Assembly (NCBI GenBank): GCA_002506905.1
Contig: DAYM01000007.1
Coordinates: 68,489-132,488, forward strand
Direction: 5' to 3'
DNA length: 64,000 nucleotides
Origin: Methanomassiliicoccaceae archaeon UBA328
Lineage (GTDB): Archaea; Thermoplasmatota; Thermoplasmata; Methanomassiliicoccales; Methanomethylophilaceae
The translations under genes were made by a program, and so were the position numbers. Shown piece by piece: positions 51,169-60,421 of this stretch (positions are counted from its first letter, which is position 1; every line of letters begins with the position of its first letter). Under the pieces are notes generated by a model. That model saw only the letters and a program-made list of their open reading frames with translations. It searched no databases and had not been told where the DNA came from.

Positions 51169-53483
51169 TCCGAAGCACCTCCCATGAGCTTCCACATAGG
51201 TTCGTTCCAGGCCTTCCTCATCTCATTGACAGGCAGGTCTATCTTCGTTCCCTTTACCTTGAGCGAGTCGCCTTTGGTTATACCGATGCATATCGCATCC
51301 TCTCCGAGGATCTTCTCGAATGCCTCGGCGTCCTTTCCGTCGACCTCGGCTATCCAGCGCGAGTTGCTTTCGGAGTAGAGCTTTGCTTTGATATCCATGT
51401 CTCCGACCGCGGTCAGGTCTATCTCCGCACCGATCTGTCCGGAGATGCACATCTCCGCAACGGCCACTGCAAGACCTCCATCGGAACAGTCGTGACAGCT
51501 GAGCACGAGTCCCTTGTCCATTGCCTTCAGGAGACTGTCCATCTTCCTCTTCAGGGCAGGAACGTCCACTCCGGGGACCTGTCCTTCTTTGCCTCCGAAC
51601 TTGCGGAAGAGAAGCGATGCTCCCATCTCGTCCTTGGTCTCTCCGACGATGTACAGGCATGTACCCTCTTTCTTCAGATCGGCCGTTATAGCCTTTCTGA
51701 TATCGTCGATGAGCCCGCATCCTACGATCATAGGCGTGGGAAGGATGGTCATTCCTCCGGGAGCCTCGTTATAGAGACTGACGTTTCCGGAGGGTATCGG
51801 GATACCCAATTCCTTGGCGATCTCTCCGATGCCTCTAACCGCCTCTCTGAATTCTCCGAGCCTTTCTGGCTTCTCGGGGTTTCCGAAGTTGAGACAGTCC
51901 GTAAATGCATTGGGGGCCGCACCTACTGCGACCAGATTGCGGCATGCTTCGTCGATCGATGCCATGCCGCCGTTGTACGGGTCCTCGGCCGTGAACCAGG
52001 GATTGCATCCCGTAGCGATAGCCAGTCCCTTCCATCTTCCGGGAACGGGCATGAGGACGGCAGCATCCCCGGGACCGGTCTCGTTGAGCTTTCCTACCAG
52101 AGGATGGATCACCGTGGCCGCACGGACCTCGTGATCGTACTGTCTGATGGCCCATTCCTTCGAAGCCACGTTGAGGTCCGAAAGAAGGGTCAGCACGACA
52201 TCGTTGCCGTCTGATATCTTGGGGAACTTCTCCGCTTTCTTGGTGGATACCTTGGGATTGACGTACGGCCTGTGGTAGACCGGTCCGCCTGTCAGGAATT
52301 CCAGGTCCATATCGAATATCAGATCGCCGTTCCAGAACAGACGGGTGCGGGGCGTGTCCGTGGTCTTGGCAACAGGCGTGGCCAGAACATCCCACATATC
52401 GAAGATCTCCAGTACCTTGTCCACGTTCTCGGGCTTACAGGAGCACATCATACGCTCCTGGGATTCGGACACCCAGATCTCCCAGGGGGCCAATCCGGTC
52501 TCCTTCAGGGGGACCTTCTCGAGGTCCACATCGGCTCCGCAGCCTGCTTCCAGGGCCATTTCGCCCACGACGCAGCTGAGTCCTCCTCCTCCGAGGTCCT
52601 TCATTCCGGTGATGAGATGTTTCGCGTTGACCTCGAAACATGCGTGCATGACCGGCTCCTTTGTGATAGGGTCGCCGAGCTGAACGGCTCCCCTTGAGTC
52701 ATCCTGCGATGTGGATGTAAGATCCTTGGATGCGAAATTCACTCCGTGGATACCGTCCCTTCCGGTACGTCCTCCTATGAGGATCATGACCTCTCCGGGA
52801 CCTCCTACGAAATTCTTCGCCAGGTCCTTCCTTTTGACGATACCGAAACATCCGACATTGACCAGACAGTTTCCGGTGTATCTCTCGTCGAAGAAGAATC
52901 CGCCGGTGACGGTGGGGATACCTACACGGTTACCGTAATCCCTGATACCGGATACGACGCCGTTCACCAGGTAGCGGGGGTGCTTGATACCTTTGGGTAT
53001 CTCTTCCTTTGTGTCGATAGGTCCGAAACAAAGGGGATCGGCCAGTGCGATGGGCTGTGCGCCCATGCAGACCACATCTCTGAGGATACCGCCGATACCT
53101 GTGGCGGCACCTCCGTACGGCTCGATCGCCGACGGGTGATTGTGACTTTCCACTCTGAGAGCGTATCCGTAATCGTCATCGAATATCATGACGCCGGCAT
53201 CTCCTCTGGAGAGCACATCGTCGCGTTCGATACCGAAAACGAACTCTTTGAGTATGGGTTTGGAGCTCTTGTAGCAGCAATGTTCGCTCCATGCCTGTCC
53301 GAGCGACTGCAACTCTATATCGGTCGGATTCCTCTTTTCCCCGACGAAATAGTCCTTGATGACCTTCATCTCATCGAGAGACAGGCTCAGGCTCATATCC
53401 GCGGAGATCTTGTTGAGGGCTTTGTCATCCGCTCCGAGTATGTCTATATCGACCAGCTCGTAGGGAACATCCCTCTTCTTCAT
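51165..53483 (-). CDS. purL: FGAM synthase subunit PurL (synthetase)
   Basis: 772 residues, the small archaeal/Bacillus-type PurL. It converts FGAR, ATP and ammonia to FGAM. Signatures: QAWSEHCCYKSSKPILKEF, ESHNHPSAIEPYGGAATGIG and FWNGDLIFDMDLEFL. I start at ATG 53483 with GAGAGGGG just upstream; GTG 53501 would add six residues. It lies between purS and purQ, the order of their complex. Confidence 0.95.
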   Translation of the reverse strand: MKKRDVPYELVDIDILGADDKALNKISADMSLSLSLDEMKVIKDYFVGEKRNPTDIELQSLGQAWSEHCCYKSSKPILKEFVFGIERDDVLSRGDAGVMIFDDDYGYALRVESHNHPSAIEPYGGAATGIGGILRDVVCMGAQPIALADPLCFGPIDTKEEIPKGIKHPRYLVNGVVSGIRDYGNRVGIPTVTGGFFFDERYTGNCLVNVGCFGIVKRKDLAKNFVGGPGEVMILIGGRTGRDGIHGVNFASKDLTSTSQDDSRGAVQLGDPITKEPVMHACFEVNAKHLITGMKDLGGGGLSCVVGEMALEAGCGADVDLEKVPLKETGLAPWEIWVSESQERMMCSCKPENVDKVLEIFDMWDVLATPVAKTTDTPRTRLFWNGDLIFDMDLEFLTGGPVYHRPYVNPKVSTKKAEKFPKISDGNDVVLTLLSDLNVASKEWAIRQYDHEVRAATVIHPLVGKLNETGPGDAAVLMPVPGRWKGLAIATGCNPWFTAEDPYNGGMASIDEACRNLVAVGAAPNAFTDCLNFGNPEKPERLGEFREAVRGIGEIAKELGIPIPSGNVSLYNEAPGGMTILPTPMIVGCGLIDDIRKAITADLKKEGTCLYIVGETKDEMGASLLFRKFGGKEGQVPGVDVPALKRKMDSLLKAMDKGLVLSCHDCSDGGLAVAVAEMCISGQIGAEIDLTAVGDMDIKAKLYSESNSRWIAEVDGKDAEAFEKILGEDAICIGITKGDSLKVKGTKIDLPVNEMRKAWNEPMWKLMGGASE

Positions 53484-53505
53484 CAGCCCCTCTCCGGACA
53501 CGATA

Positions 53506-53745
53506 TCATCTCACGTTGATACTGAAATTCTGGATGACCGGGTTTGCCAGGAGCTTTTTGCACATCTCCTCTCCGGTCTCCTTCGCCTTATCCGCGGGCA
53601 TGTCGAGAGTGACCTCGAACATCTTGATGGTCCTAACATTCTCGATGCCCTCGAATCCGAGTGATTCGAGTGTTTTCTTCGTGTTCATTCCCTCAGGATC
53701 GGCAACGCCTTTCTTGAGCTCAATTCTGATCTCGATTACTGCCAT
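53506..53745 (-). CDS. purS: FGAM synthase subunit PurS
   Basis: 79 residues. AVIEIRIELKKGVADPEGMN and the following FEGIENVRTIKMFEV are PurS signatures. PurS bridges PurL and PurQ and channels ammonia. ATG 53745 is about 26 bases after TTTATTTATG (53766-53775), so leaderless; an alternating CGCACGCGC tract lies between TATA and start. Confidence 0.93.
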   Translation of the reverse strand: MAVIEIRIELKKGVADPEGMNTKKTLESLGFEGIENVRTIKMFEVTLDMPADKAKETGEEMCKKLLANPVIQNFSINVR

Positions 53746-53792
53746 TATGCATCGTATCGCACGCGCATAAATAAAGGGTTGCGAGGAGGGAC

Positions 53793-54560
53793 TCAGAGAA
53801 CGGCCCTCTTCCTCGCAAAAATAAGATAACCTGTGTGTCCGAGCATGTCGAACGAGGGTCTCACCCCTCCGGGGTGGACCTCTATTCCGCGCTGAAGGTT
53901 CTCCAGCGCGTACACGTCTGCGAATCCCTTCTCGCGGAGGGCGTTCACTGTGGACTCCACCTGATTCGCGTTGGGAACGTATGCGCAGAGCCTGCCGCCG
54001 CTTCTCAGACGGGGCATAAGATTGTCAAGTGCCAGCCAGGGATCGGGCATGTCCATGGTCAGTACATCCGCCATGATATCGACGGCAACTTCCCTGGCAT
54101 CTCCGATGGTATAGCTCCAGTATTTGTCCAGACCCGTACGCCTGACATTTTTGAGTGCGCGCTGTGCGTTCTCTTCCTTGAATTCGATCGTGTGCACCTT
54201 TCCCTCCGGTGCGACCGCGCCGAGAAGGGCTGTGGTGAGACCTCCGGAACCGGCGCCGACCTCCAGGACCGTACGTCCGCTCCTGACATTGCAGTTGAGC
54301 AATATCGTGGCCGCATCCTTGGGCGTGATTATCTGCGCCCCTCTGTCGAGAGACTCCATAAGTTCGATCGTGCCGGGCCTGAATACCGTGTATTCCTTAC
54401 CGACCACGGTCAGCGTCGAACCGTCTTCCAGACCGATGATACGGGAACCGTCGACCGTTCCGAGCGATGCTACCTTCAGCATCTTCGGTTCGGTCCTCAG
54501 CCAGATCTTCCTGCCCGAGGGGTCCAGAAGATAGACGTACTCGTTCTCGCCGATCGGCAT
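53793..54560 (-). CDS. trmI: tRNA (adenine-N1)-methyltransferase TrmI
   Basis: 255 residues. An N-terminal beta domain (MPIGENEYVYLLDPSGRKIW) is followed by a Rossmann domain with RSGRTVLEVGAGSGGLTTAL and VLTMDMPDPWLALDNL. Archaeal TrmI methylates A57 and A58 in the T-loop of tRNA. I start at Met 54560; the much longer open frame upstream is the shadow of proS. It begins five bases after the proS stop. Confidence 0.92.
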   Translation of the reverse strand: MPIGENEYVYLLDPSGRKIWLRTEPKMLKVASLGTVDGSRIIGLEDGSTLTVVGKEYTVFRPGTIELMESLDRGAQIITPKDAATILLNCNVRSGRTVLEVGAGSGGLTTALLGAVAPEGKVHTIEFKEENAQRALKNVRRTGLDKYWSYTIGDAREVAVDIMADVLTMDMPDPWLALDNLMPRLRSGGRLCAYVPNANQVESTVNALREKGFADVYALENLQRGIEVHPGGVRPSFDMLGHTGYLIFARKRAVL

Positions 54561-54564
54561 GGGA

Positions 54565-55968
54565 TCACATCGTGTGTGCAGCAAGGACCTGCATGTCCGT
54601 GTCTTTTCCGCAAACGATGCATTTTCCTTTGTACGCGTGCTCGGGCCTGTACGCATGTCCCAGGATCTTGATGTCGAATTTGTCTTCGAATGCATGACCG
54701 CATTCGGGGCAGCCGCACCATCCGAACCTGAGGATCTTGTCCTCTGGGATGTTCTCCATGGAATCGATGTCCTGCATGTGAGATTCCTGGATCTCCTTTG
54801 CCTTGGCATACATGGAGTCTGCGATCACGCGCAGCATGAGCTTGGTGCCTTCTGCCACCGTGGCCGCATCGATCGTGCCCTTTTCACCGGTATCCCTTCT
54901 GACGAAGGTGACGACGTTGTTCTCGATATCCCTGCCGCCGAGTTCCAGACGGAGCGGGACACCTTTGATCTCCCAGTCGTAGTATTTGCTTCCAGGCCTT
55001 GCATCCCTGTCGTCGAGCTTCACACGCAGACCTGCCGCGGTAAGGACCTCGTAGAGGATCTTCGATTCCTTGGTGACGAGCTCAGTGTTGTTCTTGGAGA
55101 GGATGGGAATGATGACCGCCTGGAAGGAAGCGATGTCGGGAGGCATGACCAATCCCTTGTCATCCGCATGGACGCCGATGACGGCTCCCAGCAGACGCTC
55201 GCTCATTCCGTATGTAGTCTGATGGACGTACTTGTGCTCTCCGTTCTCGTCCTCGTATGTGATGTTGTAAGGCTCGGAGAAGTTGGTGCGGTAGTGGTGG
55301 ATCGAACCTATCTGAAGGGTCCTGCCGTTGGGCATGACCGTATCGATACCGACTGTATAGTACGCACCCGGGAACTTGTCCCAATCGGTACGGACCAGAA
55401 GTGTATAGGGAAGACAGAGCCTCTTCGCGATCTTCGAAAGGATCTCGACATCCTCGTCGATCTGCCTCTGCGCATCCTCTTCCGTGTCATGGCATGTATG
55501 CGACTCGAAGAAGTGGATCTCACGTACTCTGATGAAGGCCCTGGTCTGTTTGGTCTCGTAACGGAACGTATTGACGATCTGGTACACTTTGAGCGGAAGG
55601 TCCTGATGGGACCTGATCCACAGCGAGAACATGGGATACATCGCGGTCTCGGATGTGGGCCTGACGACCAGACGTACATCGAGCTTGTTGAGGCCCGCGT
55701 GTGTGACCCAATAGACCTCGGAATCGAATCCTTTTATGTGGTCCTTCTCCTTTTTGAATTCCGTCTCAGGGATCATAAGGGGGAAACAGACCTCTTCGTG
55801 ATCGGTAGCGTCCAGTTCCTGTCTGATGTAGGTGTCGATCATTCTCATGATCTTCCAGCCGTAGGGAGTCCAGACGTTCATTCCCTTGACGGGGTATCTC
55901 TTGTCGGAAAGATTGGCCTTCTCGACTATTTCGTTGTACCAATCGTTGAAATTCTCTTCCTTTAACAT
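54565..55968 (-). CDS. proS: prolyl-tRNA synthetase, archaeal/eukaryal type
   Basis: 467 residues. Class II motifs: motif 2 region VNTFRYETKQTRAFIRVREI and FFESHTCHDTEEDA; motif 3 region GLVMPPDIASFQAVIIPI. The C-terminal zinc domain is visible (FGWCGCPECGHAFED...CIVCGKD), as in the eukaryote-like form. It ends HTM rather than the Tyr usual for the class. I start at ATG 55968; GTG 55977 adds three residues and overlaps the prs stop. Confidence 0.95.
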   Translation of the reverse strand: MLKEENFNDWYNEIVEKANLSDKRYPVKGMNVWTPYGWKIMRMIDTYIRQELDATDHEEVCFPLMIPETEFKKEKDHIKGFDSEVYWVTHAGLNKLDVRLVVRPTSETAMYPMFSLWIRSHQDLPLKVYQIVNTFRYETKQTRAFIRVREIHFFESHTCHDTEEDAQRQIDEDVEILSKIAKRLCLPYTLLVRTDWDKFPGAYYTVGIDTVMPNGRTLQIGSIHHYRTNFSEPYNITYEDENGEHKYVHQTTYGMSERLLGAVIGVHADDKGLVMPPDIASFQAVIIPILSKNNTELVTKESKILYEVLTAAGLRVKLDDRDARPGSKYYDWEIKGVPLRLELGGRDIENNVVTFVRRDTGEKGTIDAATVAEGTKLMLRVIADSMYAKAKEIQESHMQDIDSMENIPEDKILRFGWCGCPECGHAFEDKFDIKILGHAYRPEHAYKGKCIVCGKDTDMQVLAAHTM

Positions 55969-55970
55969 GG

Positions 55971-56831
55971 TCACCACTTTTCTTTCAGTGCCTTTGCGAA
56001 TATAGGCGCAACGGAAATGTGTGACACACTGTTCTCAAGCGTGTTGCAGCAAAGTACTGCATCCAACGAACTTCCGGTCAATCTCTCGAGTGCATTGTTG
56101 ACGAACACACCGTGCGTGCATGCGACCGAAACGCTCTTCGCGCCAGCCTCCATGAGCGCCTCTTTGGCGGCCACGATGGTCCCTCCGGTGGAGATCATAT
56201 CGTCGACGATGAGAATGCTCTTGCCTTTGCAGTCCATGGTAGCGGGTGCGATACGCACATCGGAACCCGAGAGACGGGTCTTTTCCAGATGGTCGTGGGG
56301 AACGCCCATCCTGTCTCCGACATCCTTTGCACGGCCTGCCGCTCCGATATCCGGAGAAAGGACCAGGTCGATGTTCTTGTTCTCGAAATACTCCGCAATG
56401 GCAGATGCGGCCTTGAGGTCCCTGCGGGGACATGTGAAATGATCCAATGTGGACTCTTTGTGAAGATCGATGGTGAGGACACGGTCGCAGTTGAGGTTCA
56501 GGTGCTTGCACATGACCTTTGCGCTCTCCGCCTCTCCGGGCTTGAATACCCTGTCCTGTCTGGCGTATCCGAAGTAGGGTATGACCAGAGTGATCTTCTC
56601 GGCACCGAGCTGCCTTACGGCATCCTGGAGCAGGAACATCTCGATCATATTGGTATCCGGGTATGTGTTCTGAACGATGACCGCCTCACCGTCAATGGAT
56701 TCCTCATCGATCCTTGTGTAACATTCGCCGTCCGGGAACCTCATTGACGCGGCCTGCACATATTTGCAGTCCAAAATCGATGCCAGTTCCTTGGCGAGCT
56801 CTCTGGAAGAAGATCCTCCGACTACTATCAT
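55971..56831 (-). CDS. prs: ribose-phosphate pyrophosphokinase
   Basis: 286 residues, archaeal PRPP synthase. RFPDGECYTRI, IPYFGYARQDRVFKPGE, TIDLHKESTLDHF (Mg/ATP loop) and the PRPP motif ILIVDDMISTGGTI are intact. It makes PRPP for purines, pyrimidines and nadC. First gene of the prs-proS-trmI unit; TATA-like GATAATATAG at 56854-56863 with a CG tract (56867-56880) upstream. Confidence 0.95.
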   Translation of the reverse strand: MIVVGGSSSRELAKELASILDCKYVQAASMRFPDGECYTRIDEESIDGEAVIVQNTYPDTNMIEMFLLQDAVRQLGAEKITLVIPYFGYARQDRVFKPGEAESAKVMCKHLNLNCDRVLTIDLHKESTLDHFTCPRRDLKAASAIAEYFENKNIDLVLSPDIGAAGRAKDVGDRMGVPHDHLEKTRLSGSDVRIAPATMDCKGKSILIVDDMISTGGTIVAAKEALMEAGAKSVSVACTHGVFVNNALERLTGSSLDAVLCCNTLENSVSHISVAPIFAKALKEKW

Positions 56832-56853
56832 AGTTAAGCGTGATTGCGTCGGG

Positions 56854-56898
56854 CTATATTATCGTATGCGCCCGCGCGCAGGCATAGGGTTTTATCGG
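56854..56898. promoter_or_regulatory. divergent prs / DUF357 promoter region
   Basis: GATAATATAG (56854-56863, minus strand) serves prs; GGTTTTATCGG (about 56888-56898, plus strand) serves the DUF357 gene, whose ATG at 56921 is about 27 bases on. Between them lies the alternating tract TGCGCCCGCGCGCA (56867-56880). Confidence 0.55.
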
Positions 56899-56920
56899 GT
56901 GACCTGCATCAAGCGGCCAT

Positions 56921-57214
56921 ATGCAGAATACGATCACAGATGAAAAGATCGACAGATATCTCGACATCACCCACAGAGCATTGGAGAAACTGAGGATCGC
57001 TGCGCCAGAACGTTCGTTCAACAAGAGATTGGCAGACGATTTCCTGAACATGGCCACATCGTACTACAACGACGCGAAACACTTCAGAGAGGACGGCGAC
57101 CTGGTAACGGCATTCGCGGCAGTCAACTACGCGCACGGATGGCTGGACTGCGGTGCGAGGATAGGCCTCTTCGATGTCGGCGGGGACGACGTACTGTTCA
57201 CGCTTTTTGAGTGA
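56921..57214 (+). CDS. DUF357 family protein
   Basis: 97 residues, all helical. LADDFLNMATSYYNDAKHFR and FAAVNYAHGWLDCGARIGLF are the DUF357 pattern (a small archaeal helical bundle). Function unknown. Apparently leaderless. Its last 17 bases overlap the end of the convergent pantoate kinase gene. Confidence 0.85.
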   Translation: MQNTITDEKIDRYLDITHRALEKLRIAAPERSFNKRLADDFLNMATSYYNDAKHFREDGDLVTAFAAVNYAHGWLDCGARIGLFDVGGDDVLFTLFE

Positions 57215-58055
57215 TGCGCGCCGGCCTGTCAGACGGAATGACATCGGAAGCAGACAGTGCCAGCATATCGGACAGACGGTCTGCGGAACAGTCCGCGAAA
57301 ATACTGTTACCCAGCATGCACATGCCGGACATTATCCCGTTCTCCCTCAGCAGGCCTATTGCCTTTTCCATATCGGGACCTTCCAATCCGGTCTCCGATG
57401 AAAAACTGTTAGAGATCGAATACAGACGTTCTTTCGTCGGCCCTTTCAGATAATCGTCGACCGCACGTCCGCCGGCCTCGCGTATCATCCTGTTCCTGTC
57501 CGGATCCCCCAGGACATTGGACGTGCTTACCTTCGGACCGAGGACCGCTACGGATAGCCTTCCGAGGTCCGCGTCCGTCCCGATCACCTCTCCTCTCGGC
57601 GGAAGTCCCGCTTTGATACGGACCGGCTGGGAAACGTTCGCCATGATGGCGGAAACATCTCCCAATCCTCCTCCCAACAAGACCTCTGCGGCATGTGCCA
57701 GCTCATATGCGCGCGTCACAGAGATATCTGATAGTTCGGTGAGGCATAATGCAACTGCGATGGCCCCGGCGGCACTCATTCCGAATCCCTGCCCCGTAGG
57801 GAGATCGTTGATCACGGTGACATCGAATCCCCGTCCGGGAAGCGCCGTCTCGATGACCTTCCTCGTTATGGGTGCATCCGACGGACGGCCGTCCATAGTC
57901 ACATCGGTGTGCCCGGAGCGGTTCTCGCTGACGGATACCGACGCACCCCTGTCGAGACGCATGCCTACACCTCTGGACCCTTTGGATAGGACATCGATAC
58001 CGTCTGCAGGCTGGAAGAAACAGGTGATATGGGCCGGACAGAACGCCGTTATCAT
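57198..58055 (-). CDS. pantoate kinase
   Basis: 285 residues, GHMP kinase fold. AFCPAHITCFFQPADG at the N-terminus and the ATP loop LPTGQGFGMSAAGAIAVALC. Archaea make 4'-phosphopantothenate by pantoate kinase and phosphopantothenate synthetase in place of PanC/PanK; the gene directly upstream is coaBC, the next enzyme of CoA synthesis, which supports this call over other GHMP kinases. ATG 58055 overlaps the coaBC stop as ATGA. Confidence 0.88.
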   Translation of the reverse strand: MITAFCPAHITCFFQPADGIDVLSKGSRGVGMRLDRGASVSVSENRSGHTDVTMDGRPSDAPITRKVIETALPGRGFDVTVINDLPTGQGFGMSAAGAIAVALCLTELSDISVTRAYELAHAAEVLLGGGLGDVSAIMANVSQPVRIKAGLPPRGEVIGTDADLGRLSVAVLGPKVSTSNVLGDPDRNRMIREAGGRAVDDYLKGPTKERLYSISNSFSSETGLEGPDMEKAIGLLRENGIMSGMCMLGNSIFADCSADRLSDMLALSASDVIPSDRPARITQKA

Positions 58056-59239
58056 TGCTTCTCCAGACAGAGATTGAGAATGGAATCGGAGATATCCACC
58101 TTGGATCCGGTGATATTCTTGGTCGAATTCTTCGTAATGAGGAGGGCTGCGGTAGACTTCTTTCCTACCGAGTCCACATCATTAGCCACGATCGCCTTCA
58201 GACCGTACTTCTCAAGACGCTGGCGCGCCTTCTCCTCAAGCTCGGAGGGGTTCAGACCCGACTCTGCCTTGAACCCTACTACATTAGGGCATTTCTTGCA
58301 GATTATCGGAAGCACCTTGGGCAGGGGATTGAGTATCATATCGCACTGCTGATCGCTGGGGATCTTTCCGTCCTTGGATTCGGGAGCGAAATCCGCCAGC
58401 GCTGCGGGCACGACCACGTAGTCGTGATCGATATCCTTCACCATACCGATGAGATCAGATACCGTGCTGAACCTTCTGACGGGTATGTGGTCCGGAAGGG
58501 GCACATTGCAGGCACCCATCCACAGTTCTACTGTGGCACCGCGTTCGAATGCGCGGAGTGCCAGCACGTTCGCCATAAGGCCCGTGGAACGGTTCGTGAT
58601 AAGCCTCATGGAATCCAAAGGCTCCTCGCTGCGGCCGCCGATGACAAGTATTCTCTTACCGTTGAGATCGTCCCTCGAAAGACACCTGATGGACCATGCC
58701 ACCATCTCGTCTCTGGATGCGACCTTGGCCCTGACACCGTCAAGGTGCGGACCGATTATGTGAACGCCCCATGAACGGAGCGTCTCGAGATTCTTGGACA
58801 CCGCCGGGTTCTCGAACATATATTCGTGCATGGCGGGGGCCACGATGATCGGGATCTTGCTTCCCAATGCCACCGTGGCAAAGGATGTTACCGACGTATC
58901 GTCGATACCGTTGGCCATCTTGGAGATCGTATTTGCGGTTGCGGGATAGATCATGAAAAGATCCGCCGCCCTCTCGTCACCGAGATATTTGATGTGCTCG
59001 GTCTGTCCGGTGAGCTCGATTATCGGCCTCATTCCGGAAGCGAACTCTATCGCGTCCGGAGCTGCCAGTTTGGCTGCTTCCGGCGTCATTACGGGTATCA
59101 CTTTGGCGCCCAGTCTGATGAGCTCCCTGATCAACGAGAAGCATTCGACTATTGCAATGCTCCCGGTCATACCCAGAACGATGGTCTTTCCTCTCAGTCT
59201 TGTTCCTTTCTCGCAATAAATCTCCTCTGACGGATGCAT
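58052..59239 (-). CDS. coaBC: phosphopantothenoylcysteine synthetase / decarboxylase
   Basis: 395 residues, Dfp type. The flavoprotein decarboxylase half has TGSIAIVECFSLIRELIRLG and PAMHEYMFENPAV with the catalytic His. The synthetase half has GRSEEPLDSMRLITNRSTG and KAIVANDVD. The substrate is 4'-phosphopantothenate and the product 4'-phosphopantetheine. The ATG overlaps the tmk stop (TGATG). Unit tmk-coaBC-pantoate kinase. Confidence 0.94.
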   Translation of the reverse strand: MHPSEEIYCEKGTRLRGKTIVLGMTGSIAIVECFSLIRELIRLGAKVIPVMTPEAAKLAAPDAIEFASGMRPIIELTGQTEHIKYLGDERAADLFMIYPATANTISKMANGIDDTSVTSFATVALGSKIPIIVAPAMHEYMFENPAVSKNLETLRSWGVHIIGPHLDGVRAKVASRDEMVAWSIRCLSRDDLNGKRILVIGGRSEEPLDSMRLITNRSTGLMANVLALRAFERGATVELWMGACNVPLPDHIPVRRFSTVSDLIGMVKDIDHDYVVVPAALADFAPESKDGKIPSDQQCDMILNPLPKVLPIICKKCPNVVGFKAESGLNPSELEEKARQRLEKYGLKAIVANDVDSVGKKSTAALLITKNSTKNITGSKVDISDSILNLCLEKQ

Positions 59240-59832
59240 CAGATCACCTCTCTTATAAATTCCATAACGTCCTTCAGTACATCTTCCTGCGGACGGTCTC
59301 CGTCGATTATGACGAAATCAAATTCTTTTGCCAATTTAATGTAATTTGTACGGACAGAACGCTGATATTCGATGTTCTCGAACTTGCTCTTCTCTCCTCT
59401 GTCATTGACACGCCTCATGCTCCTGTCGACATCCAGGTCCAACAGGAAAGTGACATTTGGCGTGCGAACGATCGGCCTGTTAATCTCGAGCAACCACTCT
59501 TTGTCGAGGGCCTCGCCGTTCAGCGGCGCGGATTGATAGGCGACCGTGGATGCGAAATATCTGTCGCAGATGACGATGTATCCTTCCGCGACCTTCTGAG
59601 CGATCCTTTCCGTGTGAACTGCCCTGTCGGCCACGAACAGCAGAGCCTCGGCCTTCTGTGATATGTCTTTGACGACACCGTCCCTTATGAAGGTCCCGAT
59701 CTCGTCGTGTGTAGGTTCCTGTGTAACAATTACGTCCCTTCCGGCCTTTGTCAGTTCGGCACGGACCATCTCACACATACTGGTCTTCCCGGAACCATCT
59801 ATCCCTTCGAAGACAATAAAAGCGCCAGTCAT
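59239..59832 (-). CDS. tmk: thymidylate kinase
   Basis: 197 residues. P-loop FEGIDGSGKTSMCEMVRAEL, the DRY-like segment ICDRYFASTVAYQS, and the LID region RRVNDRGEKSKFEN. It phosphorylates dTMP to dTDP. First gene of the unit with coaBC and pantoate kinase. Confidence 0.94.
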   Translation of the reverse strand: MTGAFIVFEGIDGSGKTSMCEMVRAELTKAGRDVIVTQEPTHDEIGTFIRDGVVKDISQKAEALLFVADRAVHTERIAQKVAEGYIVICDRYFASTVAYQSAPLNGEALDKEWLLEINRPIVRTPNVTFLLDLDVDRSMRRVNDRGEKSKFENIEYQRSVRTNYIKLAKEFDFVIIDGDRPQEDVLKDVMEFIREVI

Positions 59833-59883
59833 TCACTTTTCGTATTGATGTCGAGGTATATCATTGCAACGGAAAGATGCGGG

Positions 59884-60321
59884 TCACCACGGGGGCTGTC
59901 CCGTCATCATCAGGGTTTCGTTGTATGTTTTGGCCTTGAGATACGCATCCGTTATACCGTAGATCCAAACGAATAATCCCAGACCTGCAAGGACAATACC
60001 CAGGACCAGTACCGTCTCCGTATCGAGCGTCATGACGAAGATGTACGTCACGATCCCTATGATGGCCATTGTGAAGAACATCACCAATCCTTTGAGGATC
60101 TGACCGTTGTATATCTGACCCAGGCCCATGACCAGGAATGACAGGATCGCCGATACGCTCTCGTTCTTCATTCTGTACGCTCCTACACGATCTCCGCCGT
60201 AATTTTGCGGCTGGCCCATGTTACCGGGCACACCCTGACCTGTGAAACCGTATCCGCACATCGGACAGAATCTGTCAGGGTCTGTTACTGCATTATTGCA
60301 TCTTGGACAGTATTTGACCAT
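59884..60321 (-). CDS. zinc-ribbon TM2-like membrane protein
   Basis: 145 residues. N-terminal zinc ribbon YCPRCNNAVTDPDRFCPMCG, then a Gly/Gln linker, then three helices. SFLVMGLGQIYNGQILKGL is the TM2-domain signature. Function unknown. ATG 60321 is leaderless by prediction (TATA-like ATTTATCTAT near 60342-60352). Confidence 0.78.
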   Translation of the reverse strand: MVKYCPRCNNAVTDPDRFCPMCGYGFTGQGVPGNMGQPQNYGGDRVGAYRMKNESVSAILSFLVMGLGQIYNGQILKGLVMFFTMAIIGIVTYIFVMTLDTETVLVLGIVLAGLGLFVWIYGITDAYLKAKTYNETLMMTGQPPW

Positions 60322-60421
60322 GCATGATTATTGACCATTGAATAGATAAATCTATCAAAGTTAGAAATTAATGAAAGAAGAAGAAAGATGCCACTTTCGC
60401 GGCTGTTTATGTATCTGTCGT

